DNA of 64,000 bases from Porifericola rhodea (GTDB lineage Bacteria; Bacteroidota; Bacteroidia; Cytophagales; Cyclobacteriaceae). The notes beneath the pieces were generated by a model. That model saw only the letters and a program-made list of their open reading frames with translations. It was not told where the DNA came from and searched no databases. Location: NCBI RefSeq assembly GCF_030506305.1, contig NZ_CP119421.1, forward strand, positions 5,162,501 to 5,226,500, in the 5' to 3' direction. Within the stretch, counting starts at the first letter, position 1; every line of letters begins with the position of its first letter. This document shows positions 43,211-52,025 of the stretch, piece by piece. A program made the translations under genes and the position numbers.

Positions 43211-45674
43211 TATCTCTTTTTGTCTGTTGCTTATTGCACAATTTGCACAGGCACAATATCGCCTGAGCGGGCAGATTACTGACTATACTACCCATAAGCC
43301 CGTAAGTCAGGCAGAAATCTATAATAAGAGCACCAAAAAAATCAGTGCAGTAAACCAGGATGGTAAATTTATTCTGGACAATTTACCTGAGGGAGAGTAT
43401 CATTTGGTCGTGTTTTCTTACCAATACCAAACACTTGATACTACGATCAGCCTGTATGCAAGCAAAGACATTCAGTTTGGTTTAAGGCAGCTTAGCCAGG
43501 AGCTGTCAGAGGTAGTGATTCAGCAGCAGCGAGAAGAGGTTTTTAGTATCAGTCGGCTGAGGCCGGTAGAAGGGACTTCCATTTATGCCGGCAAAAAAAC
43601 AGAAGTTGTACTTCTTGATCAAACAGTAGGAAACCTGGCAGCAAACAATGCCCGGCAAATTTACTCTCAGGTAGTTGGCCTTAACATCTACGAAAGTGGC
43701 GATGCTGGCTTACAACTAAGTATAGGCGGAAGAGGCCTGGACCCTAACCGCTCCTCAAATTTTAATACCAGACAAAATGGTTATGACATTAGTGCCGATG
43801 TATTGGGCTACCCCGAAAGCTACTATACCCCTCCAGCAGAAGCCTTAAGTGAAATACAGGTCATAAGAGGAGCTGCATCTTTACAATATGGTACCCAATT
43901 TGGCGGTCTGGTTAATTTCGTAATGAAACAAGCTCCTACGAACAAGAAATTAAGTTGGACTTCCAGACAGTCAGTAGGCTCTTATGGGTTATTAACCAGC
44001 TTCAACAGCCTGGGAGGCAATTTAGGCAGGTTTAGCTATTATACTTACTTCCACTATAAACAAGGTGAGGGTTTTCGTCCAAACTCTGCTTACGACTCTA
44101 AAAATCTGTATGTTCATCTGGACTATAATATTAACGAAGGTAGTAAGCTTAGTCTGGAAACTACCTACCTTAACTATCTGGCTCAGCAAGCTGGAGGTTT
44201 AACAGACGCGCAATTCGCTATTGATCCAGACTACAGCAACCGCAGCAGAAACTGGTTTGCAGTAGACTGGAAGCTTTGGGCACTCAAGTTCAAACATAAG
44301 TTTTCTAGCAGTACTGACTTTAGCTTCAACCTGTTTGGATTGGATGCGGCACGAAAAGCCGTAGGCTTCCGTGGAGATGCTACCAAGCTGAATATTAATC
44401 CAGTTTCTGCGATTGATGAGGTAGATGATAGAGGTAATTTCATTAACCCAAGAGACCTTATGGTTGATGAGTTTAATAATTGGGGAGCAGAGGCCCGTTT
44501 ACTCACTCGTTATGAGTTGCTGAACAAAAGTGCTGTCTTTCTTATCGGCAGCAAATATTACCAAGCCAATAACTCCGCAATGCAAGGCCCCGGCACAAAC
44601 AAAACTGACGCAGATTTTAGCTTTGCTACAGACCGGTTTCCCAACTATGCCAACCAGTCTGGCTTCACCTACCCTAACCGTAATCTGGCTATTTTTGGAG
44701 AGCATATTCTTTTTGTATCTGATCGCTTTTCTATTACTCCGGGAATTCGTTGGGAGCATATTCGTACAGAAACTGAAGGTACCTACCAGCAGGTAAATTA
44801 CGATAATGCAGGAAACCCTATTAGTAATCAGAAGCTTGATGACAACCGCTCCCTTAACCGGTCTTTCGTATTACTTGGCTTAGGAGCCAGTTATGAGCCT
44901 TTTCAGAATCTTGAAGCTTATGCCAACATCTCTCAGAATTACCGCTCAGTCACATTTAGTAATATCCGAACGGTTAACCCTTCATTTGTGGTAGACCCAG
45001 ATATTTCTGACGAGAAGGGGTTTACAGCTGACCTGGGTTTAAGGGGTAAGCTTAAGTCTCAAATCTCATACGATTTTAGTGCTTTCGGCCTTCTTTACGA
45101 TGATAAAATTGGAATAGTTATTAATGATCGGGCTGAAAGAGTAAGAAAAAACATTGGGCAGGCCTTTATTTATGGTGTAGAAGTATTTGCTGACTGGAAT
45201 ATGGCAGAAACTTTCTATATGAATACTAAACGATATCAGTTACGCTACTTTATAAATACTGCTTTCACAGATTCTGAATACCTGAAATCTGAAGAGAATA
45301 ATGTTGCAGGTAAAAAAGTAGAGTTTATCCCCTCAATTAACTTAAAAACAGGCGTAAGAGCAGGCTATAAAAATTTGTTAGCTAACCTTCAGCTTACTCA
45401 TTTATCCAAACAATATACAGATGTAGAAAACTCTGAGATACCTGAAGCTGGTGATATAAGAGGAGGAATTATCGGAGAGATTCCGGCATATACTGTACTG
45501 GATGTTTCTGCATCCTACGCTCTAAACAGATGGAAGCTTGAAGCTGGCATCAACAATGTATTAAATGAGCGTTATTTTACCCGAAGGGCGACAGGTTACC
45601 CAGGGCCTGGAATTATACCCTCTGAGCCTCGCAGTTTTTACACGACTTTACAGTTTAAGCTGGATGTAGATTAA
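43188..45674 (+). CDS. FecA-type TonB-dependent outer-membrane receptor
   Basis: The preferred start is the ATG at 43188 (or the next codon, 43191), which gives a proper signal peptide MKLKAYNISFCLLLIAQFAQAQ; the longer frame from 43146 adds a polar stretch in front. The protein of about 828 residues has a carboxypeptidase-regulatory-like domain (about 25-105), a plug (about 145-250, with LSIGGRGLDPNRSSNFNTRQ, IQVIRGAASLQYGTQFGGLVNFVMK) and a 22-strand barrel ending in FYTTLQFKLDVD. The plug motifs match ferric-citrate/ferric siderophore receptors of the FecA type. With the DUF4856, imelysin and HTTM genes upstream it probably imports an iron complex or another metal chelate. Confidence 0.92.
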   Translation: MMKLKAYNISFCLLLIAQFAQAQYRLSGQITDYTTHKPVSQAEIYNKSTKKISAVNQDGKFILDNLPEGEYHLVVFSYQYQTLDTTISLYASKDIQFGLRQLSQELSEVVIQQQREEVFSISRLRPVEGTSIYAGKKTEVVLLDQTVGNLAANNARQIYSQVVGLNIYESGDAGLQLSIGGRGLDPNRSSNFNTRQNGYDISADVLGYPESYYTPPAEALSEIQVIRGAASLQYGTQFGGLVNFVMKQAPTNKKLSWTSRQSVGSYGLLTSFNSLGGNLGRFSYYTYFHYKQGEGFRPNSAYDSKNLYVHLDYNINEGSKLSLETTYLNYLAQQAGGLTDAQFAIDPDYSNRSRNWFAVDWKLWALKFKHKFSSSTDFSFNLFGLDAARKAVGFRGDATKLNINPVSAIDEVDDRGNFINPRDLMVDEFNNWGAEARLLTRYELLNKSAVFLIGSKYYQANNSAMQGPGTNKTDADFSFATDRFPNYANQSGFTYPNRNLAIFGEHILFVSDRFSITPGIRWEHIRTETEGTYQQVNYDNAGNPISNQKLDDNRSLNRSFVLLGLGASYEPFQNLEAYANISQNYRSVTFSNIRTVNPSFVVDPDISDEKGFTADLGLRGKLKSQISYDFSAFGLLYDDKIGIVINDRAERVRKNIGQAFIYGVEVFADWNMAETFYMNTKRYQLRYFINTAFTDSEYLKSEENNVAGKKVEFIPSINLKTGVRAGYKNLLANLQLTHLSKQYTDVENSEIPEAGDIRGGIIGEIPAYTVLDVSASYALNRWKLEAGINNVLNERYFTRRATGYPGPGIIPSEPRSFYTTLQFKLDVD

Positions 45675-45727
45675 TGTGGTAAGTAGGTTTGTTCTGTAGA
45701 TAAACCAAAGAACAAGCATAAGCAGAC

Positions 45728-45765
45728 AAAAAAAAGGGAACTGGACGAAAGAGCTCAGTTCCCTT
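45728..45765 (-). terminator. Terminator after the dehydrogenase-like gene
   Basis: The 10-bp stem AAGGGAACTG (45734-45743) / CAGTTCCCTT (45756-45765) is followed on the minus strand by a run of at least eight T. On the plus strand the tail is only ATTAATAG, so it mainly serves the minus-strand operon and may also slow readthrough from the receptor gene. Confidence 0.8.
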
Positions 45766-45788
45766 ATTAATAGTTAGGGTGTATGTAT

Positions 45789-48491
45789 TTATTTCTTCTG
45801 CTGGGCCAAGTAGTTAACCAGAGAAGCAAACTCCTCATAAGATAATGAGTTGGCCAGGCCTGCGGGCATCATAGAAGTTTCCAGCTCTTTTCTACTATTG
45901 ATATTTTCCTTCTGAATGGTATGCGCCTGTCCGGTGATTGTACGCATAACCAATCGTTCAGCTGATTCTTCAGAAACGAAGCCGGTAATATTCTTCCCAT
46001 CATTAGTAACAATATTGACCGAAGCAAATCCCTGAGAAATAGAAGCATTAGGTTTCAGAATAGATTCAGCAATTTGCTCACGGGTCATGATAGAGCCTAC
46101 CTGCCCCATAAATGGGCCTTTCATAGTTTCATTGGTGCTAATGCTGTGGCAGGCAATACAGCCCTGTTTGGTAAATAGGGTCTTACCAAGCTCAGGATTT
46201 CCTTTTACCTGATCTAAGACCAGCATAATGTCTTCTATTGAACTTTTACCGATTTGCCCTTTCTTTTTGCTGATACTACTTAGGTCAACATTTACTTCTT
46301 CCTCAGCAGAGGCAACAGCTTCTTCACCTCCAAAGTCGGCAATTCCCATACGGTGCTTTCCATTAAGTTCTGCGAAGAAAGCTTTACCCTGAGTATCAGC
46401 TTTTTCCCTTTCTCTGACCAATAGCTCCTTAATTTTAGGAGAAGCCTCCCAGCTTATGGCTTTGTAATAAGGACCATGCGTATCTGGGCGGGTACTCCAC
46501 CACCAGGAGCCATCATAAGGTGCTTCTTTTTTATAAAGACGAGATAAGGTACTCAGTATCTCTTTTTTCAGAACTTCATCTTTGGCAGCTTCAAAAGCAG
46601 AGATTAATCCATCAACCGCTTTTGTATCATGCATATAACGTAGTGCCCAGAGTGCTAAAGTATTGTTTTTTGTACCTACAGCCTCTATGCAAGCATCTAC
46701 TGCGTTAAGTTCTACTAATGACCTAACCGCAAGGTGCGCAGGAACTATAGCGGTGTTTGGTGTAGCATGAGGGCCCTCAGTTCCTTGTGCGGGAGCATTA
46801 AAAGAGTCGGGTACAGAAACATTAAGCAGTGCAGAGGCCGCTTCTTTTTTACCCAGACGACCTAAGCCGATTATGGCTGCTGCCTTCACCCGTTCAGAGT
46901 CATTTTGCAGAGCTTGTACAAAAGGTTCAAGAGGTACCTGATCCAGAAAAGCTTTACGGTCACTAAGTGCGCGTAAGGCAAACTCTTTCACTTCCTGATC
47001 TTCGGTCAAATTCAGTAAGCCTTCTATAGCCTCTTTCTCTGCTAGCTGAGCATAGGTAAATATTCCGGCTACTCTGGCATATAGAGGAAGACTTTGATTA
47101 GCTGCAACTTTCCAAACTTCATCAGCGGCGTCATCTTCTGATCGGCTTAACAATTCCTGTTGGGCATGTAATCGTACTACTCCACTTTCTGAGGTAAGCA
47201 AGGTAGCAAGCTGATCAGAGGAAGCCTCTTTAAAGTTAGGTGGAGCACTATACTCCCAACCTTTGGGTACCGTACGTACAATAAAACCTTTACTGGAATC
47301 TCCTTTATAGCCTGCTCCATCCCAGGCGGAGAGAAAGAGCTGTCCAGTAGCATCAATATCCAGATCAGTAATCTGTGGCAGGTTGATAAACTCTTCATCT
47401 GCTTGAGTAAAACTTGCTCCCTCTGTTTTTACCCTATGAATATAGAGATGATTTCTACCCCAATCCGCCATCATAGGTAGCTGATTATATTTTCCAGGCC
47501 AATGAGGATCATCCATAAATAAGGCTCCGGCACCTGAACCTCCTCCTACATCTATCATCGCAGGGATAATCTCGTTGGTAAAGTGCTTAAATAGGACCGG
47601 ATAGCCATATTCGGCAGATTGTATCTGATGAGTAAAACGTATGTTCCACCCCCCACCATCATTTGTATTACCACGGGTAAAAATATTCATGAATGGATCT
47701 ATTGCCAGGTCATAAATATTACGCATGCCATGGCTATATACCTCCATCTCTTCTCCATTGGGCCGCACCCTTACGATTCCTCCTCCCAGCATAGTCATCT
47801 TTTTACCGGTACGATCTACCGCATCATGAAACCCAAAGTCGCCTACTGCAATGTAAATCCAGCCATCAATACCCATTCGTATGCCATTGGTAGCATGGTC
47901 TGTCCCTCTATCCTGCAAAAATTTGGGTGAGCTTATATTCTGGATTAAAGGTTGAGAGGGCCCGTCTGCTATGCCATCATGGTCTGCATCTGTAAATACA
48001 ACTAAATCCATACCGCTGGCAATACCGCTTTCTTTAGAGAAGGTAGTATGTAGTACAAAAACCTGATCCCCTACTGGTAGAATACCTCTGGGGTTATCTA
48101 CTTTCGCAAATTCTGTATGGTTGTCTGCCACTCCATCATGGTTGCAGTCTGTCAGCTTAATGATAGCTCCTTTGTCAGGATCTTTCCCTAACGACCCCAT
48201 CATATCAACTCCGGCAAATACCGCTCCACTGGGATCAACAGCCAGGCAGGCAGGACTGGGTGTAAGCTCAGGTCCGGCAAAATAATTGAGTTCCAGCTCT
48301 TCCGGCCACTTTAAAGATTGCCGGAGCGAATCGCTGATTCGTAATGATGCACTGTTATCTACGGCTTCGCAGGGAGGTTGCTGCTCACTACAGGCTACTA
48401 CAGAGAGCAGGCTTAATAAGCCCAGACTACCGCTAATAAGTGATTTAAAATGATTTGCAGTTTTCAAGTTGTTTGCTGGTAATCTTAACAT
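45789..48491 (-). CDS. PVC-type haem-binding dehydrogenase-like lipoprotein (propeller, HEAT, cytochrome c)
   Basis: The 900-residue protein has a lipobox SVVAC at about 30-34. The N-terminal half (about 55-410) is a six-bladed propeller of the membrane-bound dehydrogenase / DUF7133 type, with FAGPELTPSPACLAVDPSG and MGIDGWIYIAVGDFGFHD. Next are HEAT-like helices (about 430-640), and the last part (about 755-900) is a c-type cytochrome with the haem site CIACH at 778-782 and a Met-bearing region MKGPFMGQ as likely axial ligand. Such proteins are thought to oxidise sugars or alcohols and pass electrons to the haem. It follows the GH30 gene after 162 bp on the same strand, so it may act on the sugars that the locus releases. 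The substrate is not known. Confidence 0.88.
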   Translation of the reverse strand: MLRLPANNLKTANHFKSLISGSLGLLSLLSVVACSEQQPPCEAVDNSASLRISDSLRQSLKWPEELELNYFAGPELTPSPACLAVDPSGAVFAGVDMMGSLGKDPDKGAIIKLTDCNHDGVADNHTEFAKVDNPRGILPVGDQVFVLHTTFSKESGIASGMDLVVFTDADHDGIADGPSQPLIQNISSPKFLQDRGTDHATNGIRMGIDGWIYIAVGDFGFHDAVDRTGKKMTMLGGGIVRVRPNGEEMEVYSHGMRNIYDLAIDPFMNIFTRGNTNDGGGWNIRFTHQIQSAEYGYPVLFKHFTNEIIPAMIDVGGGSGAGALFMDDPHWPGKYNQLPMMADWGRNHLYIHRVKTEGASFTQADEEFINLPQITDLDIDATGQLFLSAWDGAGYKGDSSKGFIVRTVPKGWEYSAPPNFKEASSDQLATLLTSESGVVRLHAQQELLSRSEDDAADEVWKVAANQSLPLYARVAGIFTYAQLAEKEAIEGLLNLTEDQEVKEFALRALSDRKAFLDQVPLEPFVQALQNDSERVKAAAIIGLGRLGKKEAASALLNVSVPDSFNAPAQGTEGPHATPNTAIVPAHLAVRSLVELNAVDACIEAVGTKNNTLALWALRYMHDTKAVDGLISAFEAAKDEVLKKEILSTLSRLYKKEAPYDGSWWWSTRPDTHGPYYKAISWEASPKIKELLVREREKADTQGKAFFAELNGKHRMGIADFGGEEAVASAEEEVNVDLSSISKKKGQIGKSSIEDIMLVLDQVKGNPELGKTLFTKQGCIACHSISTNETMKGPFMGQVGSIMTREQIAESILKPNASISQGFASVNIVTNDGKNITGFVSEESAERLVMRTITGQAHTIQKENINSRKELETSMMPAGLANSLSYEEFASLVNYLAQQKK

Positions 48492-48653
48492 AAACTAATT
48501 CAATAATGCGTATGGCTTGTGTATATTTCTATTGCACATACCATTTGATAATAAACTTCAATGATAAAGAGATAGCATTAATGCTCCTATTTATTTGACA
48601 CGCTATAAATGGGCAAATTTGTGCAATTGGCACACATTATTTTGCATTTCCCA

Positions 48654-50231
48654 TCAGCGAATCTTTCCTACCAATGTTGTGATAGAGTTTGGTGCAATAG
48701 TAATCTCATCTTCCTCAGAATAGGAAACTGTGGGTGTCAGACTCGCTGCTGAATGAGTTACATATGCCTGTAAACTATCAATATCAGCATCCTCAAAAGA
48801 TAATGCCAGCTGAAAGCTACCGGAGCTATTATTTACGATTACCGTACTACTTTGCTCCAGTTCCGGATGGATGTAGGATGAAACCAGTAAAGGGTGACTT
48901 TTAGAGTTTTCCTCACTCACACCAATACGCTGGGCTCCCGGACGAATAAAACGGCTGTAATTCCCTAATGCCCAGAGCATTTTACTTTCGTAGAAGTTGC
49001 CGTCAGATTTGTTTTTATCAACATAAATTAGTCCGTCCTTATAATCGTATGGAGAGATAGCCAGCCACCATTGCCATGCGCTGGCATTTGCAATAGTAAG
49101 ATCACGATGAATTACCTCTGCCAAGTAAAGGGCTGCTTCCATACCCAGATCTCTCCTATTCCCCTGGATTTCACCACTATTATCTCCCAGAATACAGTAC
49201 TCCGACATCCAATATTTTAAACCTGGAACTCCTGCCAGCTCATCAGCTAACTCTTCTCTCATTCTTATGGCTTCCTGGGCGGGAGATGTAGTAAAATAGC
49301 TATGTGCTGAGATTACATTTCCCACCTTGGAGAGGTTTCCCAAATAGTTGGCTGAGTTGCTGTCAAAAAAATGTTTAATCTGTTCTCCTCGTTGTGGTTT
49401 ATCATCTGTAGCGTACAGATAATTAATTTTACCTGCTTCTGCAATATCTATGCTGATAGCTAGCTTTCTGTTTTCTAATTCGGTATTTAGGGCTCTTACA
49501 ATACCCGCAATCTCGTTGTTTGTAAAGGGTGTACCTTCCTGGTTTGCATCGCTCCAATCCCACTGAGGCTCGTTAACCGGACTCAGGTACTGAAAACTGA
49601 TTCCGGTGTGGTCCGCTATACCTTCTACAACATTTGCCAGGTAGGAAGCAAAGGCTTCGTAATTCTCAGAGTCCAGGTTTGATTTCCCGTTAAAAGCATA
49701 TGCTTTGCCATTTGTTGTCATATGTACCGGCGGACTGTTAGGGAAGGCAAGAAAGTAGTCTACTCCCCTCTCCTGAGCAGCCTGTAAAAACCATTGCTGC
49801 CCTACCTGTTTTTCCCAATTATATTGTCCATTTGCCAGCATAAAAGACTCTGCTCTTCGCCACTCATCCGGAATATCACTTGCCTCTCCCTGCTCTGCAC
49901 TACCTGCTCCAATATTAAAACGCCAAAGAGATAAGCCAATTCCCTGGGGTTGTCCATCAGGGCTTGTTTCCATACTAAATAGCAGATCGGCTATAGCATT
50001 TTTTTTATCTTCGGGCCACAAACCTACAAACTGACACGACCAGGCATCTGAAGCGCCAAAGTTATCTATCGTCTGATAGCGCTGTGAAAGGTCTAGCTTA
50101 AGCCTGACTGTATGGGTTTCATCATCTGTCGCTGTATTCGGGTCTGTGGGATCCTGATGGTTATTACAGGAAAAAATGAAGATGAGGCTAAGTAAAAAGG
50201 CAGTGCCTTTGGGAAAAAAACTGTATGTCAT
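48654..50231 (-). CDS. Glycoside hydrolase family 30-like lipoprotein
   Basis: From the ATG at 50231 this is 525 residues; an upstream ATG at 50264 is less likely because it falls inside a hairpin and spoils the signal peptide. The lipobox region FIFSC is followed by an acidic linker. The catalytic (beta/alpha)8 domain starts with QTIDNFGASDAWSCQFVG. The general acid/base is likely Glu221 in SPVNEPQWDW and the nucleophile Glu344 in YWMSEYC, counted from this start; both spacings fit clan A family 30. A C-terminal beta-sandwich (about 425-525) completes the protein. The wording of the motifs recalls endo-beta-1,6-galactanases, so a galactan or arabinogalactan target is my best guess. It acts at the cell surface or periplasm and is third in the SusC-SusD-GH30 run. 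Confidence 0.85.
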   Translation of the reverse strand: MTYSFFPKGTAFLLSLIFIFSCNNHQDPTDPNTATDDETHTVRLKLDLSQRYQTIDNFGASDAWSCQFVGLWPEDKKNAIADLLFSMETSPDGQPQGIGLSLWRFNIGAGSAEQGEASDIPDEWRRAESFMLANGQYNWEKQVGQQWFLQAAQERGVDYFLAFPNSPPVHMTTNGKAYAFNGKSNLDSENYEAFASYLANVVEGIADHTGISFQYLSPVNEPQWDWSDANQEGTPFTNNEIAGIVRALNTELENRKLAISIDIAEAGKINYLYATDDKPQRGEQIKHFFDSNSANYLGNLSKVGNVISAHSYFTTSPAQEAIRMREELADELAGVPGLKYWMSEYCILGDNSGEIQGNRRDLGMEAALYLAEVIHRDLTIANASAWQWWLAISPYDYKDGLIYVDKNKSDGNFYESKMLWALGNYSRFIRPGAQRIGVSEENSKSHPLLVSSYIHPELEQSSTVIVNNSSGSFQLALSFEDADIDSLQAYVTHSAASLTPTVSYSEEDEITIAPNSITTLVGKIR

Positions 50232-50252
50232 AGGTATGTTGGTCAAACAAAA

Positions 50253-50288
50253 CTGCACGCTCAAATACCAGGCATAGAGAGCGTGCAG
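50253..50288 (-). other. Strong intercistronic hairpin between susD-like and GH30 genes
   Basis: CTGCACGCTC (50253-50262) pairs perfectly with GAGCGTGCAG (50279-50288) around a 16-nt loop. On the minus strand it is followed by TTTTGTTT, so it may act as a partial terminator or as a stabilising 3' end for the susCD message. It lies 16 nt after the susD stop and 21 nt before the preferred GH30 start. Confidence 0.7.
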
Positions 50289-50304
50289 TAAATTTGAATA
50301 GCGT

Positions 50305-52008
50305 TTAATTATAACCCGGGTTCTGTTCTAACATATTGTTGGATGCCTGTATCTCTTCTCTGGGGATTGGCAACCAATAATGCTTTTCTTCAAACCTACG
50401 GCCCTCCAATGCGATTTTTCTATTATAATTGAGAGTACCGTCTTCAGCTTTGGTAATTTCTATACCATAGGCTGGCTCATTTTCGGTAGTAGGCGCAATT
50501 TTCCATCTACGAACATCATAGAAGCGATGCTCTTCAAAAGCCAGTTCTATCTGACGCTCATGGCGAATACGCTCACGCATTTCTTCCTGCGATAGACCAG
50601 TAGGCAGTGGCGGCATCTCTACACCAGAGCGTGTTCTTATAGCGTTTATAGCTTCGTAAACACTGGCATCAGGGCCTACAGCCTCGTTTTGTGCTTCTGC
50701 ATAATTTAAAAGTATCTCTGCATAGCGGAAATAAATCCAGTCCTGAGTACCGGCTACTCCCCAGGGGTTCTGAATAGGCAAATCCTCATTGACAAATTTT
50801 CTTAGATAATAACCTGTCTTAGACGTATTCCAGTTAGATGGGCCATCATTACTATCTAAACCACCTGGTAAGAAAGTTTCTACTTCACGGTCGCGATAGG
50901 GCGCTCCATTGTGCAATATGGTAGCGTAGAAGCGAGGGTCACGGTCTTCATAAGGCGCTGCCGCATGCTCAGGGTTATCCCAGCTGAAAGAAGTACCATC
51001 CATCATCTCATAATCATCTACCAGATTTTGAAGCGGTGTATTACCTGCCCAACCTCCATAGCCATTAGGTCCGTTTGCTATCTCTAAAGCCGTATGTAAA
51101 GAGTTAAGGTTGTAGTAACGGGCGAAAATAACCTCACTATTGTTTTCAGTATCTAAAAACAGGTTCCGATACCCACCCTGATATAAGCTATACATATCCA
51201 GCTCACTTACATCTTTAGCTGCTTCTGCCGCTAACTGCCACTTAGATTGATCATTAGCGTCGTTAGTATACAGAGGGCTGGCGGCATAAAGTAACAATCT
51301 GGCCTTAAGCGCTAATGCGGCACCTTTAGTGGCGCGTCCTTGCTGCCAGCTACCATCGTTCATTAGAGGCAACATTGCTGCGGCTTCATCCAATTGTTGT
51401 ACTGCATATGCTAAACTCTCCTGCACACTAGCTCTCTCGTATAATTCCGGGTCAGAAAAATCATCATCAAGCTCGGTTACACGGTCACCGACCAGTACTA
51501 CACCACCATAATTTCTGATCAGGTCATGATACCTGAAGGCACGGATAAACTTGAGTTCTGCAATCAGCAAATCTTTATGAGCCTGGCTCATCTCAAGATC
51601 AGCGATGTTATTAAGCGCATAGTTGCACTCTCTGATACTACGGTAGCTTCTACCCCAAAAGGTACCTGCAATTCCTGTGTTTTCAGGAGCCAATTGCCCC
51701 TGCTGAATAAACCAGGTATTATCATCATTATTGTAGATAGACTCATCGGTTAAAGAGCTCCAGAGTGCATACTCAAATCCGCGCCCAAAACCAGGCTGGT
51801 TACCATCTCCTTCTTTGTTGGTCAGTCTTACCCCCAGGTAACGATTAATGACATAGGATTCGAAAAGTACAGAGTCTGATAGTATAGAGGCATCGGACAC
51901 TCTATCGGTAGGTACTACCTCCAGATAGTCACTGTCGCAGGCTGTAAATACTGTGAGCAGTGCGCCACATAAGGCGAAGAAAAGTGAATTTATCTTTATG
52001 AATTTCAT
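50305..52008 (-). CDS. SusD/RagB family lipoprotein (GH30 locus)
   Basis: The 567-residue protein has a lipobox TVFTAC at about 19-24 followed by DSDYLEVVPTDRVSD, a standard SusD start. The TPR part shows ELKFIRAFRYHDLIRNYGGVVLV, and the C-terminal pattern RHERQIELAFEEHRFYDVRRWKI leads to HYWLPIPREEIQASNNMLEQNPGYN. It should be the lid of the SusC barrel encoded 17 bp upstream and bind the polysaccharide or oligosaccharide whose backbone the GH30 enzyme cuts. A strong hairpin follows the stop codon. Confidence 0.95.
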   Translation of the reverse strand: MKFIKINSLFFALCGALLTVFTACDSDYLEVVPTDRVSDASILSDSVLFESYVINRYLGVRLTNKEGDGNQPGFGRGFEYALWSSLTDESIYNNDDNTWFIQQGQLAPENTGIAGTFWGRSYRSIRECNYALNNIADLEMSQAHKDLLIAELKFIRAFRYHDLIRNYGGVVLVGDRVTELDDDFSDPELYERASVQESLAYAVQQLDEAAAMLPLMNDGSWQQGRATKGAALALKARLLLYAASPLYTNDANDQSKWQLAAEAAKDVSELDMYSLYQGGYRNLFLDTENNSEVIFARYYNLNSLHTALEIANGPNGYGGWAGNTPLQNLVDDYEMMDGTSFSWDNPEHAAAPYEDRDPRFYATILHNGAPYRDREVETFLPGGLDSNDGPSNWNTSKTGYYLRKFVNEDLPIQNPWGVAGTQDWIYFRYAEILLNYAEAQNEAVGPDASVYEAINAIRTRSGVEMPPLPTGLSQEEMRERIRHERQIELAFEEHRFYDVRRWKIAPTTENEPAYGIEITKAEDGTLNYNRKIALEGRRFEEKHYWLPIPREEIQASNNMLEQNPGYN

Positions 52009-52025
52009 GAGCTCAATTTTTCAGA

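Noticed and set aside
48620-48646. TTGGCACAC...TTTTGCA resembling a sigma-54 promoter
   Set aside because: The GG to GC distance is 13 instead of 10 and it points along the plus strand, where no gene follows.
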